Assembly: GCA_039024435.1 (NCBI GenBank)
Contig: JBCCQH010000018.1
Span: 17,648-81,647, forward strand
Reading direction: 5' to 3'
Source of the DNA: JBCCQH01 sp039024435
Lineage (GTDB): Bacteria; Bacteroidota; Bacteroidia; J057; JADKCL01
DNA length: 64,000 bases
Part shown: positions 1 to 6,836 of the stretch, piece by piece
Position numbering within the stretch: position 1 is the first letter of the stretch
Layout of the letters: every line of letters begins with the position of its first letter
Program-made: the position numbers and the translations under genes
The notes under the pieces: generated by a model
The model's database searches: none
What the model was told of the DNA's origin: nothing
What the model saw: the letters and a program-made list of their open reading frames with translations, nothing else

Positions 1-2
1 TG

Positions 3-998
3 TGCTTTACCAGCACGGAAGCAGTTTGGCTGAGCCAGCAGGGATTCGATGATTTGCTCATCGCCTACCCCACTTGGCACCCAGAGCATCTGAGTGCAGT
101 CCTGCGCGAGACCGCCCGGGGCAAACAGATCATCCTGATGGTGGATTCGGTGGAGCACGTGCGTCAGATCCAGGCGGTTGCGGAAACATTCGCGGAGCGG
201 GGCACCCCAGTCCACCAGCCGGTCTGCCTTGATCTGGACATGTCCACGAAACTGCCCGGCGTACACTTCGGGGTGTTTCGGTCCCCAGTGCGCGGCGCAG
301 ATGCGGCCCTGCAAGTGTTTTCCGCGATCAAATCGGCTTCCCATTTGGAATTGAGTTCCCTGATGGGCTACGAAGCACAAATTGCCGGGGTGGGCGACCA
401 AATGCCAGGGCAAGCGCTCAAAAATTCGGCAGTGCGTTTTCTCAAAAAGCGCTCGGTGCGGCAGTTGGCGCGGCGCCGGGGTGCGGTGGTCCGAGAACTG
501 GAAAAAGCCGGGGCGCAACTCGCGATTGTGAATGGCGGCGGCACGGGCAGCATGGAAACCACGCGGAGGGAAGCTTGGGTCACCGAAATCACGGTCGGCT
601 CGGGCTTCTACAATTCTCACTTGTTTGATTACTACTCGAATTTTCGGCATCTCCCGGCGGCAGGCTTCGCGATTGAAATCGTACGGCAACCGCAGCCGGG
701 CATCTACACCTGTCACGGTGGCGGCTACGTGGCCAGTGGATCGGTGGGAAAAGAGCGCTTGCCGGTGCTGCATCTGCCAGAAGGTGCCCGTTTTCACCCC
801 AATGAAGCCGCCGGGGAGGTGCAAACCCCAGTGCTTTACCGCGGAAATCAAGTCCTCAGGCACGGCGATCCGGTGTTCTTGCGCCACAGCAAAGCCGGGG
901 AATTGTGCGAACGTTTCAACCAACTGCTGCTCGTGCGGGACGGCGCGGTGATTGAGGAGGTTCCCACTTACCGGGGCGAAGGCCAGTGTTTCTTGTGA
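3..998 (+). CDS. PLP-dependent amino-acid deaminase/aldolase (D-threonine aldolase / D-serine dehydratase-like), 5' partial
   Basis: The reading frame is open from the left edge, so the N-terminus and the expected PLP-lysine region lie outside the window. The visible part is the end of the alanine-racemase-like TIM barrel plus the C-terminal beta domain. The segment VNGGGTGS, a glycine-rich loop that binds the PLP phosphate in this family, is clear. Near the C-terminus HGDPVFLRHSKAGELCE has the His and Cys spacing used as metal ligands in D-serine dehydratase-like enzymes. Family members deaminate or cleave D-amino acids (D-Ser, D-Thr); the true substrate cannot be told from sequence. The TTG at 54 is only an internal codon. 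The next gene converges from the other strand 32 bp downstream. Confidence 0.85.
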   Translation, partial: CFTSTEAVWLSQQGFDDLLIAYPTWHPEHLSAVLRETARGKQIILMVDSVEHVRQIQAVAETFAERGTPVHQPVCLDLDMSTKLPGVHFGVFRSPVRGADAALQVFSAIKSASHLELSSLMGYEAQIAGVGDQMPGQALKNSAVRFLKKRSVRQLARRRGAVVRELEKAGAQLAIVNGGGTGSMETTRREAWVTEITVGSGFYNSHLFDYYSNFRHLPAAGFAIEIVRQPQPGIYTCHGGGYVASGSVGKERLPVLHLPEGARFHPNEAAGEVQTPVLYRGNQVLRHGDPVFLRHSKAGELCERFNQLLLVRDGAVIEEVPTYRGEGQCFL

Positions 999-1030
999 TT
1001 GGACGCCGTTCTTCCGGGTAAATGAAAGAA

Positions 1031-2602
1031 CTAAGCGGTTTCGGTGGGCCGTTCGCCTTCGACGAGCGACTCATTTAGCAGGAGTTTTTCCGGCGTTTTG
1101 CGCATTTGGTTGTACAGCGGAACATCGTTGAGCCGGGAGTCAATCCAGGCAATCAGGTGGAAATACCGCAGCGGCCCCTGGTCATTCGTCGACCGAAACA
1201 GATCCATCAGGGCCTCCCGGGCGATTTTTAAACGCTGCATCATTTCGTTTTTGTTCCGCGCCAAAACCGATTTCCGAAAGAGGGTCAGGCAGATTTTGAA
1301 GAAGGCGGAGTAGCGGCGGCGTTGTTTGAAGTGATGGATCGCCCCGGGCAATTGTTGCTCAATCACGTCAAAGTTGCCCAGATTGTAGTGGGCGACAAAA
1401 AAGAGCAACCAGGAAAAGAAGTGCAGGTCGGGACGCACCTGAGTGCCTCGGTCCTCGCGCAGTTCCATGATTGGCTGAATGGCTTCCGCGGATCGTTCCA
1501 TGGTCAGCAAAAAGCCCGCCGATAGGTGGATTAACTCCATGGCATCGCCTTTCGCAACTTTGCCGCGAAAGCGCCGAAGTCCATCCCGGATCTTTTCTAC
1601 TGCCCCCATGCCATTCTTCTCATCCAGCAGCTTTTGGCAGTACAAGAGTTGCAATTTCCAGTACCGGTTGAAAATCATGGCCTCGTTGTCCCCCGCGCGG
1701 ATGTCTTTGCGAATATTTTGCAGCTTCTCCGCCGTTTCCAAGGCCACGGCAAACTCATTGGAAGCAATGCAATTCAGTCCGTAATCACTGATTGTATTGA
1801 CGTAGACAAGAAATTTACCCGGATCCGAGAGGAGCGGTTGGTGCTTTTCCAGAAGACTGATGATGCGTTCGGTGAAAAATTTCCAACCCGAATCTCGCCC
1901 CTGCACGTAGTACACGTGGTTCCAAATCCGGTAGAAGTAAAGCCGGGCCGAAACCGAGCGGCACTCGGACTCATCCTGCATGAGGGTATGGGCCAAAATA
2001 CCGTTCAGCATCGTTCGCCGAATCGGTTGGGGGATTTTCTGGGCAATCGACGCGGTATTGAAGATGTTTTTGTACTGGCTGATGTTGTCCTCCAACTCCC
2101 TCAGGTAAGTGTCGCGGTGCTTGAGCTCGTTGAGGAGGCTCAGATAGTTGTCCGGCGGCAAGTAATTCCGGGCAATCTCCCGCTGCAAGTCGTGGAGGTC
2201 CAGCACCTTTTTAAATGCTTCCAGCTTTTCCGCTACCTTAATTGCTTTGCGCACCCGATCCATGGCCTGCTTGTAGAGACTTTTCTTGATCAGAATGGCG
2301 ATCTGCTGGCGGAACCGATCAAATTGCGTCTCAATCGTCTGGTGGTAAGGCAACTGGCACAACACGTCAAGCAGTTTCTCGTAGAGATTCTTCTTGGCGA
2401 TGGAAAAATTGTTGAGGGTCTTTTCCCCGGCAAATTGCTCCTTGAGCGCCGCTTCGTCATAGATCTCCTGGGCGCGGATAGCGTCAAACACTTTGAGGTA
2501 AGTGTGCTTTCCCCGGCGCTTCAAAATCTCTTTGCGGAATGTTTTGACCTCGCCGTCATTGAGGGCGTGGATCAGTTCGTAAAGATCTAGCTTGGGCGTC
2601 AT
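1031..2602 (-). CDS. Large helical-repeat protein of unknown function (paralog family member 1)
   Basis: A 523-residue, almost entirely alpha-helical, charged protein without signal peptide or membrane segment, so probably cytoplasmic. I do not recognise a named family. The N-terminal ~85 residues (ELIHALNDGEVKTF, then a K/R-rich stretch and LYEKLLDVL) match the N-terminus of the gene at 61463-62260. Weaker similarity of layout links it to 37741-39147 and 40385-41878. The rest looks like TPR-like helical hairpins, for example around LYKQAMDRVRKAIKVAE, which suggests protein-protein scaffolding (inference). It starts at ATG 2602. The whole sRNA-like cluster lies upstream of it, so its own promoter should sit just above 2602. 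Function unknown. Confidence 0.85.
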   Translation of the reverse strand: MTPKLDLYELIHALNDGEVKTFRKEILKRRGKHTYLKVFDAIRAQEIYDEAALKEQFAGEKTLNNFSIAKKNLYEKLLDVLCQLPYHQTIETQFDRFRQQIAILIKKSLYKQAMDRVRKAIKVAEKLEAFKKVLDLHDLQREIARNYLPPDNYLSLLNELKHRDTYLRELEDNISQYKNIFNTASIAQKIPQPIRRTMLNGILAHTLMQDESECRSVSARLYFYRIWNHVYYVQGRDSGWKFFTERIISLLEKHQPLLSDPGKFLVYVNTISDYGLNCIASNEFAVALETAEKLQNIRKDIRAGDNEAMIFNRYWKLQLLYCQKLLDEKNGMGAVEKIRDGLRRFRGKVAKGDAMELIHLSAGFLLTMERSAEAIQPIMELREDRGTQVRPDLHFFSWLLFFVAHYNLGNFDVIEQQLPGAIHHFKQRRRYSAFFKICLTLFRKSVLARNKNEMMQRLKIAREALMDLFRSTNDQGPLRYFHLIAWIDSRLNDVPLYNQMRKTPEKLLLNESLVEGERPTETA

Positions 2603-2703
2603 GAATATAAGAATAAGGCAATTTCAGAATCCAATTAAACAAAAATCAGGCGCTTTTCCGAAGAAGTACGCGATTATATTTATAAGAATAGGAAAAAGCC
2701 TCA

Positions 2704-2734
2704 TTGGTAAGATGAATGAGAAAAAATACCTTTG
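2704..2734 (+). promoter_or_regulatory. Bacteroidota-type promoter of sRNA unit 1
   Basis: TTG at 2704-2706, 20 bp spacer, then TACCTTTG at 2727-2734, which fits the TAnnTTTG -7 element of Bacteroidota. Transcription would start near 2741. Confidence 0.5.
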
Positions 2735-2740
2735 GATTGT

Positions 2741-2906
2741 AGAGAGAAAAGACTCCCTCTGCGCGATCTGATCCGAGGATCAGCGTTCCTTCAAAAATTG
2801 ACAATTTAGTCATAGAAATAAAGTGATGCGGACCTCAATTGGTCCTTGTACTTTGACGGTACACGATACGAAACGCTCTCTGATTGTGCTCAGAGGGCGT
2901 TTTTTT
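2741..2906 (+). ncRNA. Candidate small RNA, unit 1 of a tandem cluster
   Basis: About 165 nt between a TAnnTTTG promoter and an intrinsic terminator, with no convincing ORF. It contains a perfect 7-bp hairpin (CTGATCC 2768-2774 with GGATCAG 2777-2783), the core TTGACAATTTAGTCATAG (2798-2815) shared with units 2 and 3, a GGACC/GGTCC hairpin around 2830-2845, and the terminator at 2872-2906. The order hairpin, core, short hairpin, terminator is the same as in the two downstream units although most bases differ. That pattern is expected of a diverged RNA family. Start position and expression are inferred. The RNA family is not one I recognise. Confidence 0.5.
2872..2906 (+). terminator. Intrinsic terminator of sRNA unit 1
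   Basis: 12-bp stem (2872-2883 with 2890-2901, one G.U pair) and a six-base loop, followed by a T run to 2906. Confidence 0.75.
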
Positions 2907-3028
2907 GCCCGTAGGCAATATTATTTTTTTAATAGAATAGAAGGCCGAAATAGGACCAAATACCCTTTTTTAGATTGGAATGGGCACCTTAATGAAAATA
3001 TATTTTATAAAATTGCGGACATTTTTGA

Positions 3029-3059
3029 TTTGTGGAAAGACGCACGCGAATTATGTTTG
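3029..3059 (+). promoter_or_regulatory. Bacteroidota-type promoter of sRNA unit 2
   Basis: TTTG at 3029-3032, exactly 19 bp spacer, TATGTTTG at 3052-3059: a full match to TTTG-N19-TAnnTTTG. It sits just before the repeated block that begins at 3063. Confidence 0.65.
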
Positions 3060-3062
3060 CAA

Positions 3063-3179
3063 CGAAGGATTTAGAGAGGCTCTCCGCCTCCTGATCTGGA
3101 AATCTGACGATAACGTTCTTTATTGACAATTGGCTTTAGACATAGTAAGGGTTAATACCCTTTTAGAAACGTTCTTTTA
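3063..3179 (+). repeat. Direct repeat copy A (body of sRNA unit 2)
   Basis: About 117 bp that recurs at 3469-3585 with roughly 90% identity by eye. Differences fall mostly in hairpin loops: tctcc versus atcc in the GAGGC/GCCTC hairpin, and taat versus tatat in the GGGT/ACCC hairpin. Confidence 0.9.
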
Positions 3180-3227
3180 TTAACCTTAGGGACTCCCTCG
3201 GCTCAGCAGTCGAGGGAGTCTTTTTTT
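3066..3227 (+). ncRNA. Candidate small RNA, unit 2 of a tandem cluster
   Basis: About 160 nt from the predicted start after TATGTTTG to the T run of the terminator. Elements in order: hairpin GAGGC/GCCTC (3076-3090), the core TTGACAATTGGCTTTAGACA starting at 3123 and continuing to 3145, hairpin AAGGGT/ACCCTT (3147-3162), two copies of AACGTTCTTT, and the terminator at 3191-3227. Stems are conserved against unit 3 while loops vary, which favours a functional RNA over a protein. There is no ORF of note. Expression and family are unknown. Confidence 0.6.
3191..3227 (+). terminator. Intrinsic terminator of sRNA unit 2
   Basis: Perfect 10-bp stem GACTCCCTCG (3191-3200) with CGAGGGAGTC (3211-3220), ten-base loop, then seven T. 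Confidence 0.9.
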
Positions 3228-3434
3228 CTTGCCCTGCTTCATTTCCCGGTTGGCTCACCCAACCGGAACCACTGTTGATTTATAAGTGTACCGCAACGTT
3301 TGTTAAAAAAATTTCTCCCCCTTTTGATTTATAAAATATAATTGTACGCGGATCTAAAGCTGCGTAAAAGTTGATTAAGCGCAAAAAGGGAGTTTTTTGC
3401 CTTATTACAATTTATAATCTACCCCTCATTTTTT

Positions 3435-3465
3435 TTTGATTTCATTACAAATTGCTTTATTATTG
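3435..3465 (+). promoter_or_regulatory. Bacteroidota-type promoter of sRNA unit 3
   Basis: TTTG at 3435-3438, exactly 19 bp, then TATTATTG at 3458-3465 (one mismatch to TAnnTTTG). It has the same offset to the repeat as the promoter of unit 2, although the spacer sequence is unrelated. Confidence 0.6.
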
Positions 3466-3468
3466 TAC

Positions 3469-3585
3469 CGAAGGATTTAGCGAGGCATCCGCCTCCTGAT
3501 CTGGAAATCTGACGATAACGTTCTTTTATTGACAATTGGCTTTAGACATAGTTAAGGGTTATATACCCTGATGAAAACGTTCTTT
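3469..3585 (+). repeat. Direct repeat copy B (body of sRNA unit 3)
   Basis: Second copy of the ~117-bp block at 3063-3179, 406 bp further on and in the same orientation. The sequences between the two copies are otherwise AT-rich and unrelated. Confidence 0.9.
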
Positions 3586-3626
3586 CGAAACTCCCTTGGT
3601 CGCCCGATCAAGGGAGTTTACTTTTT
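3472..3626 (+). ncRNA. Candidate small RNA, unit 3 of a tandem cluster
   Basis: About 155 nt with the same plan as unit 2: GAGGC/GCCTC hairpin, the conserved core at 3529-3551, AGGGT/ACCCT hairpin, and an intrinsic terminator with a different stem sequence (3588-3619). A terminator whose stem is re-paired rather than copied argues for selection on structure. It converges on the minus-strand gene ending at 3669. Expression and role are unknown. Confidence 0.6.
3588..3626 (+). terminator. Intrinsic terminator of sRNA unit 3
   Basis: Perfect 11-bp stem AAACTCCCTTG (3588-3598) with CAAGGGAGTTT (3609-3619), ten-base loop, then a T-rich tail to 3626. Confidence 0.85.
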
Positions 3627-3668
3627 GTTGGGGAGTCCATTCCCTTGGGCACTCCCTCATTTTCGGCG

Positions 3669-4430
3669 CTATTTCTCCAGGTAACGCGCCTGGATGTAGG
3701 GAATCAGCGCCACAAACGGCGATTGGAAAAGCTCGTTGAGCAATTGATCGGTCTCCCGTAGGAGGTAGAGCAAAAAATCCCAGGTATCTACAAATCCCCA
3801 CTCCTGGGCTTCGATTTCCTCATTGTTTTTGAAGGCGTAGCGGCGGCCATCGTAGTTTAGCTTGAGGTCCTTCCGGGAAATGGGACAAAACCTTCCGTTG
3901 TGCGCCATGCTGTCCCGAATCAAAAGGATCAAGGTGATCAATCCTTCGTAGGCTTCCAGCCCGGTCTGGGCAAACAGCGTCCGGCGCACCCGAGTAAAGG
4001 CCACCGCGCCATTTTCCCGAGCTTCGGGGTCGAGGTTACGGAGAACCTGCCGAAATATGTGGTCCAGGTGCTTGGCCACTCCGTGAAAAAAGCCAAACTG
4101 AAGGAGAGCGCGCATCGAAGTGTGATTCGCGCGGATCGCCATCTTGTCCAAATTGCCGGTTGTCTCCGGTTGGGCATTCCACCACTCGACATCGGTCGCC
4201 CGCTCCCGCAGCATCATCGCAAATGTCCCCAGGGCGTAGCTGTCCCCCGCCAATTGGTGAAAAATCAGGAATCGGGCATCAGGATAAGGCTTGATTCGGA
4301 TCCACTTGTCACGGGACCGGGCAAATATCATCCGCGCCTCGAATGCAAAGCGCACCAATCGCTGTGGAGGAAAATGCCAAGGATCTCTGGCATTGTAATT
4401 TTCAAAATCAAACTCAGGAAGATCGGACAT
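3669..4430 (-). CDS. Hypothetical protein with HEPN-like R-x4-H motif
   Basis: 253 residues, soluble, mainly helical, not a family I can name. Near the middle of the C-terminal half the segment LIRDSMAHNGRF holds R-x4-H followed by N-G. This is the arrangement of the catalytic Arg/His in HEPN ribonuclease domains (consensus R-x4-6-H, at the start of the last helix). The surrounding hydrophobic helices would suit a HEPN bundle, but one short motif is weak evidence. It is on the same strand as, and 367 bp downstream of, the RNA kinase/phosphatase and RNA ligase genes, so an RNA-damage or RNA-turnover role is tempting (inference). Alternative: an unrelated conserved helical protein. It starts at ATG 4430. 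Confidence 0.6.
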   Translation of the reverse strand: MSDLPEFDFENYNARDPWHFPPQRLVRFAFEARMIFARSRDKWIRIKPYPDARFLIFHQLAGDSYALGTFAMMLRERATDVEWWNAQPETTGNLDKMAIRANHTSMRALLQFGFFHGVAKHLDHIFRQVLRNLDPEARENGAVAFTRVRRTLFAQTGLEAYEGLITLILLIRDSMAHNGRFCPISRKDLKLNYDGRRYAFKNNEEIEAQEWGFVDTWDFLLYLLRETDQLLNELFQSPFVALIPYIQARYLEK

Positions 4431-4498
4431 ACCTCCAAGTTAGAGATTTTCGATTTCTGATTCTCGATTCCTGATCCTTTACCATCGATAATTGGAAA

Positions 4499-4797
4499 TC
4501 GGGCAATTGGAAATTCTCCACGGAAATCCGCGGGGGCCGCACGGCGTGCCGTGCGGCTACGATCCTCGTGCTGTAGCGACGTTTTAAGCTACTTGTTCAT
4601 CGCTACTTGCGCGTTCCGAACGCGCCAATTGGAAATTGAGGAATACGGTTGTTGTTTGGGTTGAGCGGCGAATTGCCGGCGCTTTTATTTAAGGGCCTTA
4701 TATTCAATGATTTAAATTTGTTTTGGGGAGAAATTGATTTTTTGTTGGTTGCGCGTTCGGACGCGCCAATCGGAAATCAGGCAATTGGAAATTGTCT
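4499..4797. repeat. Palindrome-rich intergenic repeats (REP-like)
   Basis: The 366-bp gap between the HEPN-like gene and the RNA-kinase gene holds no ORF. It has a perfect 10-bp stem with 2-base loop (4536-4557), a GTAGCGA/TCGCTAC pair (4573-4579, 4600-4606), a near-perfect palindrome GCGCGTTCCGAACGCGC (4609-4625), and a second version of it (4751-4766). Both palindromes are followed by a GCC-AATnGGAAAT motif, and the phrase CAATTGGAAAT recurs near 4504, 4627 and 4782. The region looks like clustered REP-type elements. It may also separate or attenuate expression of the downstream gene. Confidence 0.7.
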
Positions 4798-5654
4798 CAA
4801 AAGTCCCCGTAATTCACCTGTAAGCACGTCAGGCCGAGGCTGCGCCACATGTCGACCACTTGGTTGCGGTCATCCAGGACAAAATCGACATGGAAACGGG
4901 GCAGGATCGTCTTTTCCAGGAATTCCTGCTTGATCAACGCGTCTTTGCGCATGTCTCCGGTCGCCCGCATGATCAATTCGTAGGCAAAGTCTTCGCCCAG
5001 GTGCTTGGTCAAAAAGCGAACCGTCGGCGCGCGGAATTGGTCTTCCCGGCCGGACAAAAAGATGATCTGGTGGCCGATCTCAGCAAAACGCCCTACGATG
5101 GCAGCCACCGGCGCATTCAGCAAGTCCTCATCGCTGGTGGAAGCGTCGTACGGACTCCGCCCATTGAGCAAAGCCAAGGTCCCGTCCAGGTCGCAAATGA
5201 TCGCCCGGGGCAGATTTTCGTCCTGCACCAGTTTCGGTTCGGTATACTTGAGGTAATCTTTCCACATGCGCCGGATGACCCGCGCCCCGACACTGTTGGG
5301 CCGCTTGAGGTCACGGACGATGCAGGTCTCCACGCTGACGTACATGAAATCTACAACCTCAACTTCGGCTTCTCCGCGCACCAGATCGCGAATGCGCTGC
5401 TCGTGCTTGGGATGCAAATTCGTATCGTCGACGATCACGTGTTTGCCCGCTTCCAATGCCGCCAAAATGACCGCATCGCGCACCCGCAGCACAAACTTTT
5501 CGTTGCCGCGGCTGTGCTTGCCATTGTCCAGCATCGCCCGTAGGTCGTCCTTGTTGACCCGCTTGTAGCGGCCTGGGAACTCGTCAAGGAGCTTTTTTGC
5601 CGCAGTCGATTTGCCCGAAGCGGGCAGGCCTTTATAAATCAGTACTTTTTTCAT
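4797..5654 (-). CDS. T4 Pnkp/PseT-like polynucleotide 5'-kinase / 3'-phosphatase
   Basis: 285 residues, close to phage T4 Pnkp (301). The N-terminal kinase domain has the P-loop GLPASGKST (residues 9-17), then the acidic KDDLR and VDDTN segments. The C-terminal haloacid-dehalogenase phosphatase domain has DLDGTL (Asp155, Asp157), FLSGR, and a late DDR acidic motif. The enzyme phosphorylates 5'-OH and removes 2',3'-cyclic or 3'-phosphate ends of cleaved RNA, preparing them for ligation. It is the second gene of a two-gene unit: the RNA ligase ends 15 bp upstream. Together they form a T4-type RNA-repair pair on what appears to be a chromosome. It starts at ATG 5654. Confidence 0.92.
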   Translation of the reverse strand: MKKVLIYKGLPASGKSTAAKKLLDEFPGRYKRVNKDDLRAMLDNGKHSRGNEKFVLRVRDAVILAALEAGKHVIVDDTNLHPKHEQRIRDLVRGEAEVEVVDFMYVSVETCIVRDLKRPNSVGARVIRRMWKDYLKYTEPKLVQDENLPRAIICDLDGTLALLNGRSPYDASTSDEDLLNAPVAAIVGRFAEIGHQIIFLSGREDQFRAPTVRFLTKHLGEDFAYELIMRATGDMRKDALIKQEFLEKTILPRFHVDFVLDDRNQVVDMWRSLGLTCLQVNYGDF

Positions 5655-5669
5655 GTTTTCAAAAGCAGT

Positions 5670-6728
5670 TTAGGTTCCCGCGGGACTCACCCCCGATTGA
5701 GTCGAATCGTTGAAAGGCGTACGGTATTCCGGGCGCAGCATGCGCCAGATGACATCGTCGTAAGTCTTCCCGTCGAGCATCCGGAAAAGAATTTTTGCGT
5801 TGATCGACAGACCATTGAAGTAGGCGGCGGTTTCCCGCCGGGTCGGAAGTTCACGGTATACACGGCGCGCTTCTGCCTCGATGGTCCGGTATTGCGCGTG
5901 CAAGTCCGCTTCCACCTCCCGCACCCAGGCGTAAAATTCGTCGGGCACGTGCTCCAGGACATCGTCCAGCGCTTTGCCCGCCGACACCTGCTCCCAAATG
6001 AAGCGCACGGTCACCCCAGAAATGATCTTGTGCAGACGTACGTACTCGGCAAACTTCACCTTGACCCGCAATCCGCTGCGGAAGCGCACGACAAAGCCCT
6101 CCCGGTTTTCCTCCTCAAGCGCGCGCAAAGCGTGCAAATCTGCGATGCCTGCGTAGCGCTTCACCTTTGGCAGGGGTAGATCGATCAGATCCAAGGAAAA
6201 CTCCTCGCCGGTGGCCGTGTCAATCACCGCCAACAACACCAGGGCCTCCATGTCGCCGTAATTGACCACGATGCGGTTTTCTGGATAGATGATCTCAAAC
6301 AGATAGGTCAGTTGGGGGTCAAACTTCACCGCCGCGTAGCGTTCCCTCAGGATGCGATTTGCCGTGATCGCCTGTTCGCTGGAAAATGATCCCCGCGTCG
6401 CAATGAAAGGCTGATCACCAATGAAATACAGGATGCCCAGGCTACCGTCCATCTTTTCGAAGACTTCAAAGGATTCCTCCGGAACCGGGCCCACATACTC
6501 CAGGTACTCCGCCAAATTGAAAAATTTACCAAAAGGACGGGCCACAATCCGCCCGGTCAGATCGGTAATCAACCCCCGGCTCCGTAGGGTTTCTGGCCTC
6601 CACAGGCGCTCGTACTGCACCTTTTGGCTGTAGTTGTGGATCAACAAAGGGGCTTCGGGATGCCGATTGATGAAGAGGAGTCCTTCGGCTTCCAACGCAC
6701 GAAATCGTTCAATATCAATTCGAGACAT
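5670..6728 (-). CDS. T4 Rnl1-like ATP-dependent RNA ligase
   Basis: 352 residues (T4 Rnl1 has 374). Nucleotidyltransferase motifs are visible in order: motif I EKMDGSLG with the adenylated lysine at residue 92, followed by TRGS; motif III/IIIa FEIIYPENRIVVNYG; motif IV EGFVVRF; motif V VKVKF. The C-terminal helical part fits the Rnl1 specificity domain. The enzyme seals 3'-OH/5'-PO4 RNA ends after Pnkp healing. The frame stays open far upstream, but that extension is antisense to the gene at 6837-8132. ATG 6728 begins the conserved N-terminus, so I place the start there. First gene of the repair operon, divergent from the OmpA-fusion gene. Confidence 0.9.
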   Translation of the reverse strand: MSRIDIERFRALEAEGLLFINRHPEAPLLIHNYSQKVQYERLWRPETLRSRGLITDLTGRIVARPFGKFFNLAEYLEYVGPVPEESFEVFEKMDGSLGILYFIGDQPFIATRGSFSSEQAITANRILRERYAAVKFDPQLTYLFEIIYPENRIVVNYGDMEALVLLAVIDTATGEEFSLDLIDLPLPKVKRYAGIADLHALRALEEENREGFVVRFRSGLRVKVKFAEYVRLHKIISGVTVRFIWEQVSAGKALDDVLEHVPDEFYAWVREVEADLHAQYRTIEAEARRVYRELPTRRETAAYFNGLSINAKILFRMLDGKTYDDVIWRMLRPEYRTPFNDSTQSGVSPAGT

Positions 6729-6836
6729 GGTTTGTATTGGGTTATTTCGGGGCAAAATAAAAAGATAGCGGTAAATTCCGTAACCGATTCTGGTACAACC
6801 GGTTATTTTGTTGCACTCAATTGATAGGAGTCCCGG

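Noticed and set aside
2823..3074. 83-residue plus-strand ORF inside the sRNA cluster
   Set aside because: It runs through the terminator of unit 1 and the promoter of unit 2 and has no coding look.
3063..3585. CRISPR-like direct repeats
   Set aside because: Only two long copies, 406 bp apart, with promoter and terminator for each; not a short regular array.
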